From JAJPXC01 sp964628905 (lineage in GTDB: Bacteria; Bacteroidota; Bacteroidia; Bacteroidales; Muribaculaceae): a DNA stretch of 64,000 nucleotides. Location: NCBI GenBank assembly GCA_964628905.1, contig CAZVNS010000004.1:18468-82467 (forward strand), written 5' to 3'. This document shows positions 8,092 through 16,982 of the stretch, piece by piece. The translations under genes and the position numbers were made by a program. The notes beneath the pieces were generated by a model, which saw nothing but the letters and a program-made list of their open reading frames with translations, made no database searches and had not been told where the DNA came from. Position 1 is the first letter of the stretch, and every line of letters begins with the position of its first letter.

Positions 8092-8640
8092 TTACTCAGC
8101 GGCTGCCTCGGGAGCTGCTTCGGCTTCAGGAGCCTCGGCTGCCTTGGCGGCTGCTTCGGCCTCAGCTTTTGCTGCTGCGATTTCTGCTTTCTTCTTGGCT
8201 ACTTCCTCGGCCTTAGCCTTGTTCTTAGCCTGCTCGTCAGCGAGACGCTCCTTTGTGGCGATTTCCTGCTTGGTGGCCATGCCGGCCTTGAGATTGTCGA
8301 CCGATGCCTGCTTCTTGGCTTTCCAAGCGTCGAAACGCTTCTGAGCCTCAGCTTCGTCAAATGCGCCTTTCTTCACACCGCCCTGGAGATGTTTCATCAG
8401 GAGCACGCCCTCGTTAGAGAGGATGTTGCGCACGGTGTCGGTAGGGATTGCGCCGACGTTAACCCAATACAAAGCCCGCTCGAAGTTGAGAGTAATTGTA
8501 GCAGGATTAGTGTTCGGATTGTATGAACCTATCCTTTCAATGAATCTACCATCTCGTGGTGCCCTGCTATCGGCGATAACAATCGGGTAGAACGCATAGT
8601 TCTTGCGACCATGACGTTGTAATCTGATTTTTGTTGCCAT
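8092..8640 (-). CDS. rpsP: 30S ribosomal protein S16, long-tailed
   Basis: Residues 1-85 are the S16 fold (MATKIRLQRHGRKNYAFY, DSRAPRDGRFIERIGSYNP, ALYWVNVGAIPTDTV). The protein continues to 182 residues with a Lys/Ala/Glu-rich helical tail, ending in an Ala/Glu-Pro stretch. Such extensions are usual for S16 in Bacteroidetes. It binds 16S rRNA in the 30S body. It is monocistronic here, with a convergent terminator downstream. A weak -7-like box (TAACTTCG on the gene strand, one mismatch) lies about 35-42 nt upstream of the start. Confidence 0.97.
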   Translation of the reverse strand: MATKIRLQRHGRKNYAFYPIVIADSRAPRDGRFIERIGSYNPNTNPATITLNFERALYWVNVGAIPTDTVRNILSNEGVLLMKHLQGGVKKGAFDEAEAQKRFDAWKAKKQASVDNLKAGMATKQEIATKERLADEQAKNKAKAEEVAKKKAEIAAAKAEAEAAAKAAEAPEAEAAPEAAAE

Positions 8641-8744
8641 TGTTGATAAGTGTTATGGTTTTGTATTGACGGCGCGAAGTTAACCACAATCCCCCACATG
8701 GCCAAATTTTTCACCATAATTATTTTCAAATTTTCAAAAAAGGA

Positions 8745-8802
8745 AGACTTGTCAGACTTGTCGGACCGGGTCAGACGGATCAGGCTTGTCGGACCGGGTC
8801 AG
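8745..8802. repeat. Short tandem array of AGACTTGTC-like 9-10-mers
   Basis: Units AGACTTGTC, AGACTTGTC, GGACCGGGTC, AGACGGATC, AGGCTTGTC and GGACCGGGTC follow each other. Within them an 18-nt sequence starting CTTGTCGGACC is repeated exactly at 8757-8774 and 8785-8802. The array fills the gap between rpsP and cinA and runs into the cinA stop codon (8799-8801). Confidence 0.8.
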
Positions 8803-10055
8803 GTGCGACTGGGTCGGGGGAGGTGGCGGAGTAGGGCGAGAAGGGCCTCAGTGGTGGCTCGGTCGATGACCCGGTCACGGGTGCCTGGGAGATGGCGGGT
8901 GAAGGCATGCGTGCCCTTGGGTGTGGCGATTGCGAAGCAAACGGTACCTACGGGCTTGTCGGTGGTGCCTCCTCCTGGACCTGCGATGCCGGATGTGGCT
9001 ACAGCATAGTCGACACCCAGCACTCGGCGTGCTCCCTCTGCCATCTGCGCGGCTACCAGCTCGCTTACGGCCCCTAACTGACGGATTAATTCGGGCTCAA
9101 CACCAAGCACTCCGCATTTCACGGAGTTGGCGTAGGATACTACACTTCCGTTAAAGTATTCCGAGCTTCCTGCGGTAGCGGTTATGGTGTGTGCGATATT
9201 GCCGCCTGTGCAACTCTCGGCAGTACCGATAGTCAATCCTGAGCCCGCGAGGTGTTCGCAGAGTATCTCACCAAGGTCAAAGTCGTGGAGCGACAGCACA
9301 TGATCGGTTCCCAAGGCGTTGACAATCTCCTCCACACCTTGGGCAAGGAGGCGGTTGAGTCGATTAAAATCTTCGCCAACGGCATCGAGCCGCAGACGGA
9401 GTAATCCCGGCTTTGGCAGGTATGCTAAATGCAACTGCGGATCGAGGCGCCGCTCAAAGTCGGCGAGGATTTGTGCCACCTCTGACTCTGTGTACCATGC
9501 CACCATGACGCAGCGGTGGAGATAGTGCATGGGGGAAGGGAACCGTTGCAGTAGTTTGGGGAGGACGGCCGACTCAAACATCTGACGTGTCTCAAACGGC
9601 ACTCCGGGCATTGATACCACAATTTTTCCGTCCCGCTCCCACCACATGATGGGGGCAGTGCCCACACGGTTCTGGATCACTTCGCAATTATCGGGCGCCA
9701 TGGCTTGAAGGCGAGTCAGATCATTGATTTTCAAGCTGCGGCGATTAAATACATCGAGCACATTTTGATACGTTGCCTCATCGAATATCAGTTTTGCGCC
9801 AAAAAATTCAGCGAGAGTATGTTTGGTGATATCGTCGTTGGTGGGACCAAGGCCTCCTGTGGTTATCACTACATCGCTGATATTCAACCCTTGAACAAGT
9901 GCGTCAGTAATCGCCTCGGCGTTATCGGGGACGGTGATAACTCTGTTGATGCGCCATCCATGAGGATCGAGCATCCGCGAGAGTGTGCCGGAATTGGTGT
10001 CGGTGACTTGCCCCAACAGCACCTCGTCGCCGATGATTATGATAGTAACATCCAT
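8799..10055 (-). CDS. cinA: CinA-family protein (MoCF-like plus nicotinamide-nucleotide amidase)
   Basis: This 418-residue protein has two domains. The N-terminal COG1058/MoCF-like domain (about 1-170) carries GDEVLLGQVTDTN and TTGGLGPTNDD. The C-terminal CinA/PncC domain (about 255-415) carries GTAESCTGGNIAHTITATAG and GIAGPGGGTTDKPVGTV. Enzymes of this type hydrolyse nicotinamide mononucleotide in pyridine-nucleotide salvage. It is the last gene of a minus-strand run that begins with the metallophosphoesterase, 8 bases after the amidase. Its last codons overlap a short tandem repeat. Confidence 0.95.
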   Translation of the reverse strand: MDVTIIIIGDEVLLGQVTDTNSGTLSRMLDPHGWRINRVITVPDNAEAITDALVQGLNISDVVITTGGLGPTNDDITKHTLAEFFGAKLIFDEATYQNVLDVFNRRSLKINDLTRLQAMAPDNCEVIQNRVGTAPIMWWERDGKIVVSMPGVPFETRQMFESAVLPKLLQRFPSPMHYLHRCVMVAWYTESEVAQILADFERRLDPQLHLAYLPKPGLLRLRLDAVGEDFNRLNRLLAQGVEEIVNALGTDHVLSLHDFDLGEILCEHLAGSGLTIGTAESCTGGNIAHTITATAGSSEYFNGSVVSYANSVKCGVLGVEPELIRQLGAVSELVAAQMAEGARRVLGVDYAVATSGIAGPGGGTTDKPVGTVCFAIATPKGTHAFTRHLPGTRDRVIDRATTEALLALLRHLPRPSRT

Positions 10056-10063
10056 CGCTGTTG

Positions 10064-11224
10064 TTATTTACGTGCTTTATCAACTTGCTTAAGGTAGTCC
10101 TTTAGCCCGGCGAGTATCTTTTCGGCTACCTTCTGGCGGAAATCGGGGTCAGCGAGCTTGGCTTCCTCTTCGGGGTTGGACATGAACATGCCTTCGACCA
10201 GCACGTTGGGAAATTCGGTAGGTCCGTTAAGCGAGAAGTTGAAGTTGCCGACGAGGCCGAATAGCGGCAGGCCGGTCTGGAGCATACGGTTGAGCACGCT
10301 CTCGGCCAGAGGGCGACAGAAGAGGTGTTTATAATATGTAGATGTTCCTTTGGCCGTCTCACTGCCACCTGAGTTGTTGTGAACAGAGATGGCCAAATCG
10401 ACGTTGGCATCACGCCAAATGCGCTTGCGTTCGCCCATCGACGGGCCGGTGTCGCCCGAGCGGGTAAGAACGACCGTTGCGCCCTCCTTCTCAAGCAACC
10501 TCTGGAGGCGCAGGATGATGTCGAGGTTCATGTCCTTCTCAAGCAGACCCATCTTCACTGAGCGTGCTCCGGGATACTCGCCGCCATGGCCGGCATCAAG
10601 TCCGATTGTGATATGCTTCAGACTCAGCTTCTTAGGTGTGTGGCGAACGTCGATGGTGAGATTACGGCCGTTATAGCCTACTTTATAGCCCCACTGATAC
10701 TGATCTTTTAGGCGTATAATCACTTGGTAGACATCGCTCTCCACCTGGTTGAATGTGACATAGTCAATCATGCCGAGCGATGGCGTACGTTGCGATATCC
10801 AGTTGCTGTTGTCAGTGGCGCCATAAAGCTCTACGACGATGGTCGATGGCTCAAGCATGGTGTAGGAGCGGTAAGGTAGACGCCGCGGCAAGGATACAGT
10901 GATGCGGTCAAGCGAGCCTTGATCAGCAACGCTCCACGGACCGGTGTTGACTGTAACTGTGGTGTCGTTGGTGGCTGTGGCATATTCCTTGGGGAGGTAT
11001 GCCCATCGGTTTTCAGAAAGTGCCACCTTATATAATTGGTCGTCGCCGTCGATCACCCGCATTGTGATGTCGGGGTCTAAGAATCCAATTTTAGAGCCGC
11101 CGAGACGGTCGTCACCGTTGCCATATTGCAAATAGGCACCGTCGAGGGTTTTTACATATTGTGTTTGCGCTCCAGAAAGAAGCATTGTGCCTGAGATGGC
11201 TGTGAGGATAAGTAGTCGTTTCAT
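10064..11224 (-). CDS. N-acetylmuramoyl-L-alanine amidase (Amidase_3)
   Basis: This 386-residue protein has a signal peptide (about 1-20), a beta-rich N-terminal half (about 25-195) that may bind the wall or a partner, and a zinc amidase domain at about 200-380. The zinc ligands are visible in GLDAGHGGEYPG, the Glu in LLEKDMNL, and SVHNNSG. It cleaves the amide between N-acetylmuramic acid and the stem peptide in the periplasm. It lies 11 bases after tsaD in the same operon. Length is typical for Bacteroidetes AmiC-like proteins. Confidence 0.93.
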   Translation of the reverse strand: MKRLLILTAISGTMLLSGAQTQYVKTLDGAYLQYGNGDDRLGGSKIGFLDPDITMRVIDGDDQLYKVALSENRWAYLPKEYATATNDTTVTVNTGPWSVADQGSLDRITVSLPRRLPYRSYTMLEPSTIVVELYGATDNSNWISQRTPSLGMIDYVTFNQVESDVYQVIIRLKDQYQWGYKVGYNGRNLTIDVRHTPKKLSLKHITIGLDAGHGGEYPGARSVKMGLLEKDMNLDIILRLQRLLEKEGATVVLTRSGDTGPSMGERKRIWRDANVDLAISVHNNSGGSETAKGTSTYYKHLFCRPLAESVLNRMLQTGLPLFGLVGNFNFSLNGPTEFPNVLVEGMFMSNPEEEAKLADPDFRQKVAEKILAGLKDYLKQVDKARK

Positions 11225-11235
11225 GGCATTAAGGG

Positions 11236-12249
11236 TTAAACTGTTACACGGGCAAAGGGAGCCTGGTTGTAGTCGCAGAATTGTTGATCGAGGTATTTGA
11301 AATAACCGGCGATGGCCACCATGGCGGCATTGTCGGTGGTGAATTTGCGCTTGGGGATGAAGGCCTTCAAGCCGCGACGTTGGCAGTATTGCGCCACAGC
11401 GTCGCGCACTCCGGAGTTTGCTGACACACCCCCGCCGATGGCGATGGTGGTGACACCGGTTTGCTTGACAGCCTTGTCGAGTTTGTCCATCAAGATGTCA
11501 ATAATCGTGGCTTGGAGTGATGCTGCGAGATCGACTTGGTTTTTTTCGATGAATCCAGGGTCGAGCTTGATGGCATCACGCAGGGTGTATAGGAATGAGG
11601 TCTTAAGTCCGCTGAAACTATAGTCGAGTCCGGGGATATGAGGTTTGGCAAACTTAAAGCGTTTGGGGTCACCCTCGGCAGCAAGTCGGTCGATATGAGG
11701 GCCTCCGGGGTATGGGAGCCCCATCACCTTGGCACATTTGTCGAAGGCCTCACCTGCGGCATCGTCGATGGTCTGGCCCAGCACTTCCATGTCGTTGTAG
11801 TTGCGCACCATTATTATCTGTGAGTTGCCTCCGGAGATGAGCAGGCACAGATATGGGAATTGCGGTACCTCGTCGTCAGGTGCTTCGCGCACAAAGTGTG
11901 ACAGCACATGGCCATGCAGATGGTTGACGTCGATTATCGGTATCCGCAGGCCCAGCGACAGGCCTTTGGCAAATGAAGTGCCTACGAGTAGCGAACCCAA
12001 CAGTCCGGGGCCGCGGGTGAAGGCGATAGCCGAGATGTCGTGCTTGGAGATGCCCGCTCGACGTATGGCTGTGTCGACCACGGGCACTATGTTCTGCTGA
12101 TGAGCGCGCGAGGCAAGTTCGGGCACCACGCCCCCATATTCCTCATGCACGCTTTGTGAGGCTATGACGTTGGACAGCAGCAGGCCATCATTGATGATGG
12201 CGGCAGATGTGTCATCGCACGATGATTCGATTCCGAGTATTATGGGCAT
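11236..12249 (-). CDS. tsaD: tRNA N6-adenosine threonylcarbamoyltransferase
   Basis: This 337-residue ASKHA-fold enzyme makes the t6A37 modification of ANN-decoding tRNAs with TsaB, TsaE and TsaC. The metal ligands His110 and His114 are in VNHLHGHVLSHF; the N-terminal GIESSCDDTSAA and the C-terminal GGVSANSGVR and TTDNAAMVAIAGY are typical. Length is standard. It is 6 bases after the GT2 gene and 11 before the amidase, so it is cotranscribed. Confidence 0.98.
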   Translation of the reverse strand: MPIILGIESSCDDTSAAIINDGLLLSNVIASQSVHEEYGGVVPELASRAHQQNIVPVVDTAIRRAGISKHDISAIAFTRGPGLLGSLLVGTSFAKGLSLGLRIPIIDVNHLHGHVLSHFVREAPDDEVPQFPYLCLLISGGNSQIIMVRNYNDMEVLGQTIDDAAGEAFDKCAKVMGLPYPGGPHIDRLAAEGDPKRFKFAKPHIPGLDYSFSGLKTSFLYTLRDAIKLDPGFIEKNQVDLAASLQATIIDILMDKLDKAVKQTGVTTIAIGGGVSANSGVRDAVAQYCQRRGLKAFIPKRKFTTDNAAMVAIAGYFKYLDQQFCDYNQAPFARVTV

Positions 12250-12255
12250 ATAATA

Positions 12256-13242
12256 TTATTTCTTGGATGAAATTAAATTGGATATTCTTTGAGTTAGGGG
12301 GGTGGGGAGTTTCGCAGTGAGCCACATCATCAGTCGAAAATGAAGTGGGATAGAGCGGGTGGACATAATGCGGCGGTTGACTTCGGGGAAGGTAGATTTC
12401 CATAAGGCCACATCTTTGTTTGGCCCACGCAGATATTTCACCTTGGCAATCAGCTTTAGCTGGTTGAGGAAGGGCGTGTACCGGTCATCGGGGAAACGTG
12501 TCACAAACCATTGCTCAAGCAGCAGGGCGGCTTTCAGATGTTGGCGGAGCTGGGTATCCCGGTCGCTGCGCGAAACGCTTTTGACCTTAGGATTGATATA
12601 GTAATTGTAGACGATGTCATCTATCAACTGCGCGTTTCTGCTCAAGGCGAATGCGCGGGAGGTGACTGTCAAGTCATCCCAACAATCGATTTCGGGAAAT
12701 ACCTCGACGTGGTTCTCGACTAATAGTGATCGTCGGATAATCTTGTTACACATCGAATAATTATCCACAACAAGCCGCATTTGGTTGATGTCGGGGAAGT
12801 GGGCATCGATTTTGCCCACCTCGAATTTTGACGGATATATGCGATTGAATCGGCCCATCACTATGTCAGCATCAGTGTCAACTGCTTTAGTCACAAGACA
12901 CTTTAATGCATCCGTCGGCAAAGTATCGTCGGCATCGACTCGCATAAGATATTCCCCTGAAGCATTTGCAGCTCCTGCACGATGAGCTTTAGCCACACCT
13001 TGGCGATAGGTGAAGTAAAGTACATGGGTGTGATCGATACGATTGGGGTGCCGGAGCAGCGCTTCGTTGAGTATGTTGAATGAGTTATCACGGCTGCCGT
13101 CGTTGACAAATATCACCTCGAAGTCGTCAAAACTTTGGCTCATCAGCGAATTGACGCAACGAGCTATCGTAGCCTCAGCATTGTAGAAGGGTACGATGAT
13201 TGAGATCTTGGGGTTCGATGTGGCAACAGTGGTGGCACTCAT
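12256..13242 (-). CDS. Family 2 glycosyltransferase
   Basis: This 328-residue GT-A enzyme has ISIIVPFYNAEATIARC at the N-terminus, VIFVNDGSRDNS for nucleotide binding, and the DxD-like VDADDTLP at about 102. No transmembrane helix is evident, so it is cytoplasmic or peripheral. It probably transfers a sugar to an envelope glycan. Its ATG overlaps the stop of the metallophosphoesterase (ATGA). Acceptor and donor cannot be read from the sequence. Confidence 0.93.
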   Translation of the reverse strand: MSATTVATSNPKISIIVPFYNAEATIARCVNSLMSQSFDDFEVIFVNDGSRDNSFNILNEALLRHPNRIDHTHVLYFTYRQGVAKAHRAGAANASGEYLMRVDADDTLPTDALKCLVTKAVDTDADIVMGRFNRIYPSKFEVGKIDAHFPDINQMRLVVDNYSMCNKIIRRSLLVENHVEVFPEIDCWDDLTVTSRAFALSRNAQLIDDIVYNYYINPKVKSVSRSDRDTQLRQHLKAALLLEQWFVTRFPDDRYTPFLNQLKLIAKVKYLRGPNKDVALWKSTFPEVNRRIMSTRSIPLHFRLMMWLTAKLPTPLTQRISNLISSKK

Positions 13243-14426
13243 TGTTTGGGTCGCAGTGTGATGAGTGTGATTTCCGGCGTGGCACCTATACGCATTGGCA
13301 ATCCTACGGCGCCCAATCCGATGTTGACGTATAGCTGCTGCCCCTGATTGTCGTGGTACAATCCCTCCCAGTAGTCATAGCGTAGGGCGGCGGGGGAGAA
13401 TGGACCCACCTGCATCTGCATGGCGTGGGTATGTCCCGATAGGGTCAGAGCGATGTTCTGCTTGGGGTTATCGGCTATGTCGGCCTCCCACTGGGCGGGG
13501 TTGTGCGACAAAAGTATCTTGGTGTGGTTGTCACCGGTGTCAGGATATGACTTTGCGAGGTCACCATAAACAGTGAATGGGGGGTCGCCTATATTTTCCA
13601 CTCCGATTAGGGCGATGGAGTCGCTTTGGTATGTAAGCCAACGGTGGTCGTTGAGTATCAGGTCCCAACCCATGTCGTCGAAGCTCTTGAGCAGCTGATG
13701 GCGGTCCTGATCCTTATCTAACGGTGAGTCCCAATCGTAGTAATCACCATAGTCATGGTTGCCGAGGATGGCATACACTCCATCCTTGGCTTTTAGTTGC
13801 GAGAGTGTGTTGACGAAGGGTAAAACTTCCGGGGCGTGGCGGTTGACGATGTCGCCGGTGAAGAGCACCACGTCGGGATGGAGCGAGTTGATGGCGTCGA
13901 CCACCTTATGGACGTATGTGGTATCCGTCCCGTAAGTACCCACATGGAAGTCGCTTATTTGTACGATACGGTAGCCGTCAAATCCCTTTGGCAGATTTGG
14001 TATCTCGATGGTTACCTCCTCTACATCAATCGAGTTGCGGGTGATGAGCGCTCCATACCACATGGTGAGGAAACCGAAAAGGCCGAGTACGGCTCCGGTG
14101 GGGGTTAACCACTTCCATCGAGGATGATGCCAAATCTTGGGGATAAGCGAAATGACTTCACAAATTAGATATAGAAGTTTGCCAAAGTATATAGTCAGGT
14201 ACGCAAAAAGGCCCCACATCACCAGCAGCAGCTGCGAGTCAGCTCCTGAGCGACGGGGGATGCATACTACTACCACCAACAGCAGATTGATGATTATCGC
14301 CGACCAAAGCTGTATCTTACTCCATGGGCGAGTGGGATGGCGCTTGCTGAAAGTCCACCAAATATAATAGTCAATCGACAGATTGACTATTATCATGATT
14401 GTGAGCATTAGCAGTGGTAGGCGCAT
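13239..14426 (-). CDS. Membrane-anchored calcineurin-like metallophosphoesterase
   Basis: This 395-residue protein has about four N-terminal helices (residues 1-130) and a metallophosphatase domain from about 150. The five metal motifs are present: ISDFHVG, FTGDIVNR, LGNHDYGDYYD, LSHNP and SGHTHAMQ. The architecture is that of YkuE/YaeI-type phosphodiesterases, some of which cleave UDP-diacylglucosamine-like lipids or other phosphoesters; the substrate here is unknown. It is the first gene of the five-gene run that ends with cinA. Its upstream gap carries a composite repeat (14430-14546). Confidence 0.93.
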   Translation of the reverse strand: MRLPLLMLTIMIIVNLSIDYYIWWTFSKRHPTRPWSKIQLWSAIIINLLLVVVVCIPRRSGADSQLLLVMWGLFAYLTIYFGKLLYLICEVISLIPKIWHHPRWKWLTPTGAVLGLFGFLTMWYGALITRNSIDVEEVTIEIPNLPKGFDGYRIVQISDFHVGTYGTDTTYVHKVVDAINSLHPDVVLFTGDIVNRHAPEVLPFVNTLSQLKAKDGVYAILGNHDYGDYYDWDSPLDKDQDRHQLLKSFDDMGWDLILNDHRWLTYQSDSIALIGVENIGDPPFTVYGDLAKSYPDTGDNHTKILLSHNPAQWEADIADNPKQNIALTLSGHTHAMQMQVGPFSPAALRYDYWEGLYHDNQGQQLYVNIGLGAVGLPMRIGATPEITLITLRPKQ

Positions 14427-14429
14427 GAG

Positions 14430-14546
14430 AGAAAGTTTTTTAGTTTATGAGTTAATGAGTTTTTAAGGACGTTAAGGACGTTAAGGACTTTAAGTACTTT
14501 AGAAAATTATTCTCCCTCCCTTTTGGTGAGGGATGGGGTGGGGCTT
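14430..14546 (-). repeat. Composite intergenic repeat A
   Basis: Read on the gene strand, this gap between the acyltransferase stop and the metallophosphoesterase start holds a 36-nt GC-rich module (14511-14546) that can fold as a terminator-like hairpin, then an array of CTTAACGTC-type units, then AACTCATAAACT-type units. The 36-nt module matches 32 of 36 positions of 15882-15917 in the next gap. Confidence 0.75.
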
Positions 14547-15728
14547 TCAGGGCAACTGGGCGTGGCGTTGCATGCTCTGAGCGCATAGCTTGTTGGTCAG
14601 CGGGTTGGCATACATCTGAAGCATCATTGAGCGCATGTATTCATAGTCGTCGGCCGTGAGGTCGGGCTCTTCTACTTTGCTCAACTGGCTGGAGATGTAG
14701 TCGTTTACTTTGGTAACATCTTCGTCGCTATAATGTTCGCGGAAGAGGTTGTCGCCCATCAGCTCATCATAGGCGATATAGTTGATCGGGAAGAGCTTGT
14801 AGCCACAATGTATCGTGCTGTCGATCAATGAGCAAGTGCGCCGTATCACCTCCGCACGCTCGGCATCGGCTGGCATCATCTCCAACCGGTCGTTGATGCA
14901 TCGGCCTATAGTGAAGTGGACGCGACCCTTGTAGCCGAGCATGCCGGTCTCCATACTCAGCAAGTCGTCGCGTTGACTCTTCTTATATTCGGGATCGTTG
15001 TGGCGCTTGAGAAATTCATATGCCTTCAGGTAGTCATTGGGGTCAAACTCATAAGTGATTGACACAGGCATTAGTCGGCAGTAGAGCAGATTGTCGCGCA
15101 TCGAGCCGGGGCCGGCGAGAGCGAGCATCTTCACGAGGCTCTCCTGGGTTAGGTCATTGCTATCCTTGGCGCGTCCTTCGCGCTGGGCTATCCACACTGA
15201 TTTGTGCTTCTCGTTGAGGCAATAGTGGATATATCCCGACAGCTGCTTGGCGGCCTTGAGAGCCTCAATCATGCGGGTGTCGCGCTTTACGATGAAACTT
15301 TGATTAAGTTTCACAAGGTGCTCTATCCAGTCGTAAATCAGCAAGTTGTTGCCGATAGCTATCTCTGACGTGGGGAGTGAGTTGTGCATGAAGCACAGGT
15401 TGAGGAATGTGGCATCGAGCACGATGTCGCGGTGGTTGGTGATGAAGGTGTAACTCGTGGCCGGGTCGATGTCGGTGATGTTGTCGCACGACACACCGGC
15501 TGTGGTACGCTTCTCAAGCATCTCAATGAAGGGAAGCATGATGCCATACTGGAAATCATGGATATTGTCAATGCTCTTGAGTTGCTTGACAAATTCAGGG
15601 TAGTCGACACCTGGCATCACATATCTGACGGCGTGCTCCAGCAGAGGATCATCGGCCATCAGAGCCATCTTCTCCTTGAATTCTTGGTTGTTATAAGGCG
15701 CTATATCTTGAAATTCTTCAGTATTCAT
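14547..15728 (-). CDS. PlsC-like lysophospholipid acyltransferase
   Basis: This 393-residue protein belongs to the LPLAT superfamily: the acyltransferase motif ITNHRDIVLDATFLN is at about 95-110, and QREGRAKDSND at about 182 takes the place of the substrate-binding EGTR block. The HxxxxD spacing is a variant (His then five residues then Asp) that I associate with a Bacteroidetes subfamily. It likely acylates lysophosphatidate or a related lipid at the inner membrane. A -7 box is at 15752-15759. It follows the RluD-type gene on the same strand with a 200-nt repeat-filled gap. Confidence 0.85.
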   Translation of the reverse strand: MNTEEFQDIAPYNNQEFKEKMALMADDPLLEHAVRYVMPGVDYPEFVKQLKSIDNIHDFQYGIMLPFIEMLEKRTTAGVSCDNITDIDPATSYTFITNHRDIVLDATFLNLCFMHNSLPTSEIAIGNNLLIYDWIEHLVKLNQSFIVKRDTRMIEALKAAKQLSGYIHYCLNEKHKSVWIAQREGRAKDSNDLTQESLVKMLALAGPGSMRDNLLYCRLMPVSITYEFDPNDYLKAYEFLKRHNDPEYKKSQRDDLLSMETGMLGYKGRVHFTIGRCINDRLEMMPADAERAEVIRRTCSLIDSTIHCGYKLFPINYIAYDELMGDNLFREHYSDEDVTKVNDYISSQLSKVEEPDLTADDYEYMRSMMLQMYANPLTNKLCAQSMQRHAQLP

Positions 15729-15751
15729 GACAATTGGATGTTATGAGCCTT

Positions 15752-15759
15752 CAAAGTTA
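15752..15759 (-). promoter_or_regulatory. -7 box for the PlsC-like gene
   Basis: The complement reads TAACTTTG, a full consensus match, 23 nt before the start codon. The short-period array begins immediately upstream, in the position of the -33 element. Confidence 0.5.
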
Positions 15760-15917
15760 CAAAGAAGTTTTTAAAGATTTTAGAGTTGTTAGAGTTTTTA
15801 GGGTTTTTAAAGTTTTGAGAGCTATGAGAGTTGTTAAGGACTTTAAGGTCGTTAAGGATGTTAAGAACTTTAGGTAATTGGTCTCCCGCCCTTTTGGGGA
15901 GTGATGGGGTAGGGCTT
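15760..15917 (-). repeat. Composite intergenic repeat B
   Basis: Same layout as repeat A: a 36-nt module (15882-15917), CTTAACG/CCTTAAAG-type units, then a long run of CTCTAACAACTCT-type units reaching the -7 box of the acyltransferase. It takes up most of the gap between the RluD-type gene and the acyltransferase gene. Confidence 0.75.
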
Positions 15918-15929
15918 GTGGGACTCCCT

Positions 15930-16982
15930 TCAGGTGGCGGTGTTGTAGGAGCGCCAACGGTCAATCAGGGCCTGCATGTCGGCGGGGATGGGCGCTGTGA
16001 AGAACATCTCCTCGCCGGTCTCGGGATGCACAAATCCGAGTGTGCGGGCGTGCAAGGCTTGACGCGGGCAGAGGGCGAAACAGTTGTCGATGAATTGCTT
16101 ATACTTGCCTGAAGTGTTGCCCCGTAGCATCTTGTCGCCTCCATAGCGGGCATCGTTAAACAGCGGATGACCGATGTGACTCATGTGCACGCGTATCTGA
16201 TGGGTGCGCCCGGTCTCGAGCACGCATTTCACTATGGCCACATGCCCTAACGGCTCGACAACAGAATAATGGGTCACGGCATGCTTGCCTACGTCGCCTC
16301 CATTGGGGTAGACCTCCATCTTCAGTCGGTCGCGCACCGATCGGCCGATGTTGCTCTCAATAGTGCCTTCTGCAGGGTTGGGCACTCCCCACGTGATGGC
16401 CACATACTCACGCTTGGTCGTTTTGTTAAAGAACTGCCGCCCTAAATGTGTCTTTGCGTCGGGTGTTTTGGCCACAACGAGTAGACCCGAAGTATCCTTG
16501 TCGATACGGTGCACCAGCCCCAGGCGCGGATCTGAAACATCGTAGTTGGGATTGTCGCGGAAGTGGTAAGCAAGGGCGTTGACGAGCGTCCCGGTATAGT
16601 TGCCGTGACCCGGGTGCACTACGAGTCCGGCAGGCTTGTCGACCACAAGCACCGTATCATCCTCATAAACTATATCCAGAGGGATATTCTCGGCTATAAT
16701 CTCGCACTCATATCGCGGGCGGTCCATCACCACCGAAACCACGTCAAGCGGCTTGACACGATAGTTGGACTTCACCGGTTTGCCATTGACCAAAATGCAA
16801 CCGGCTTCGGCGGCTTGCTGCACGCGGTTGCGCGACGACTTCTGCAACCTCAGCACCAAGAACTTATCGACCCTGAGCAACTCCTGACCCGGATCGGCCA
16901 CGAAGCGGAAGTGCTCATACATCTCACCTTCAGGCTCATCGCCGGTGATTACACCCTCAAGCTCCTCGTTGTCAATCATCAT
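15930..16982 (-). CDS. RluD/RluA-family 23S rRNA pseudouridine synthase
   Basis: This 350-residue enzyme has an N-terminal S4 RNA-binding domain (about 33-95; LRVDKFLVLRLQKSSRNRV, VNGKPVKSNYRV) and a RluA catalytic domain with VHRIDKDTSGLLVVAKT containing the catalytic Asp, and TGRTHQIRVHM. It isomerises uridines in rRNA. It overlaps the PASTA gene by 11 bases, so the two are coupled. Family assignment is sure; the target uridines are inferred from RluD similarity. Confidence 0.95.
   Translation of the reverse strand: MMIDNEELEGVITGDEPEGEMYEHFRFVADPGQELLRVDKFLVLRLQKSSRNRVQQAAEAGCILVNGKPVKSNYRVKPLDVVSVVMDRPRYECEIIAENIPLDIVYEDDTVLVVDKPAGLVVHPGHGNYTGTLVNALAYHFRDNPNYDVSDPRLGLVHRIDKDTSGLLVVAKTPDAKTHLGRQFFNKTTKREYVAITWGVPNPAEGTIESNIGRSVRDRLKMEVYPNGGDVGKHAVTHYSVVEPLGHVAIVKCVLETGRTHQIRVHMSHIGHPLFNDARYGGDKMLRGNTSGKYKQFIDNCFALCPRQALHARTLGFVHPETGEEMFFTAPIPADMQALIDRWRSYNTAT

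Noticed and set aside
15725..15964. Open frame with Asn/Ser/Leu repeats in the gap before the PlsC-like gene
   Set aside because: It is only the translation of the short-period repeat array, with no start context or domain.
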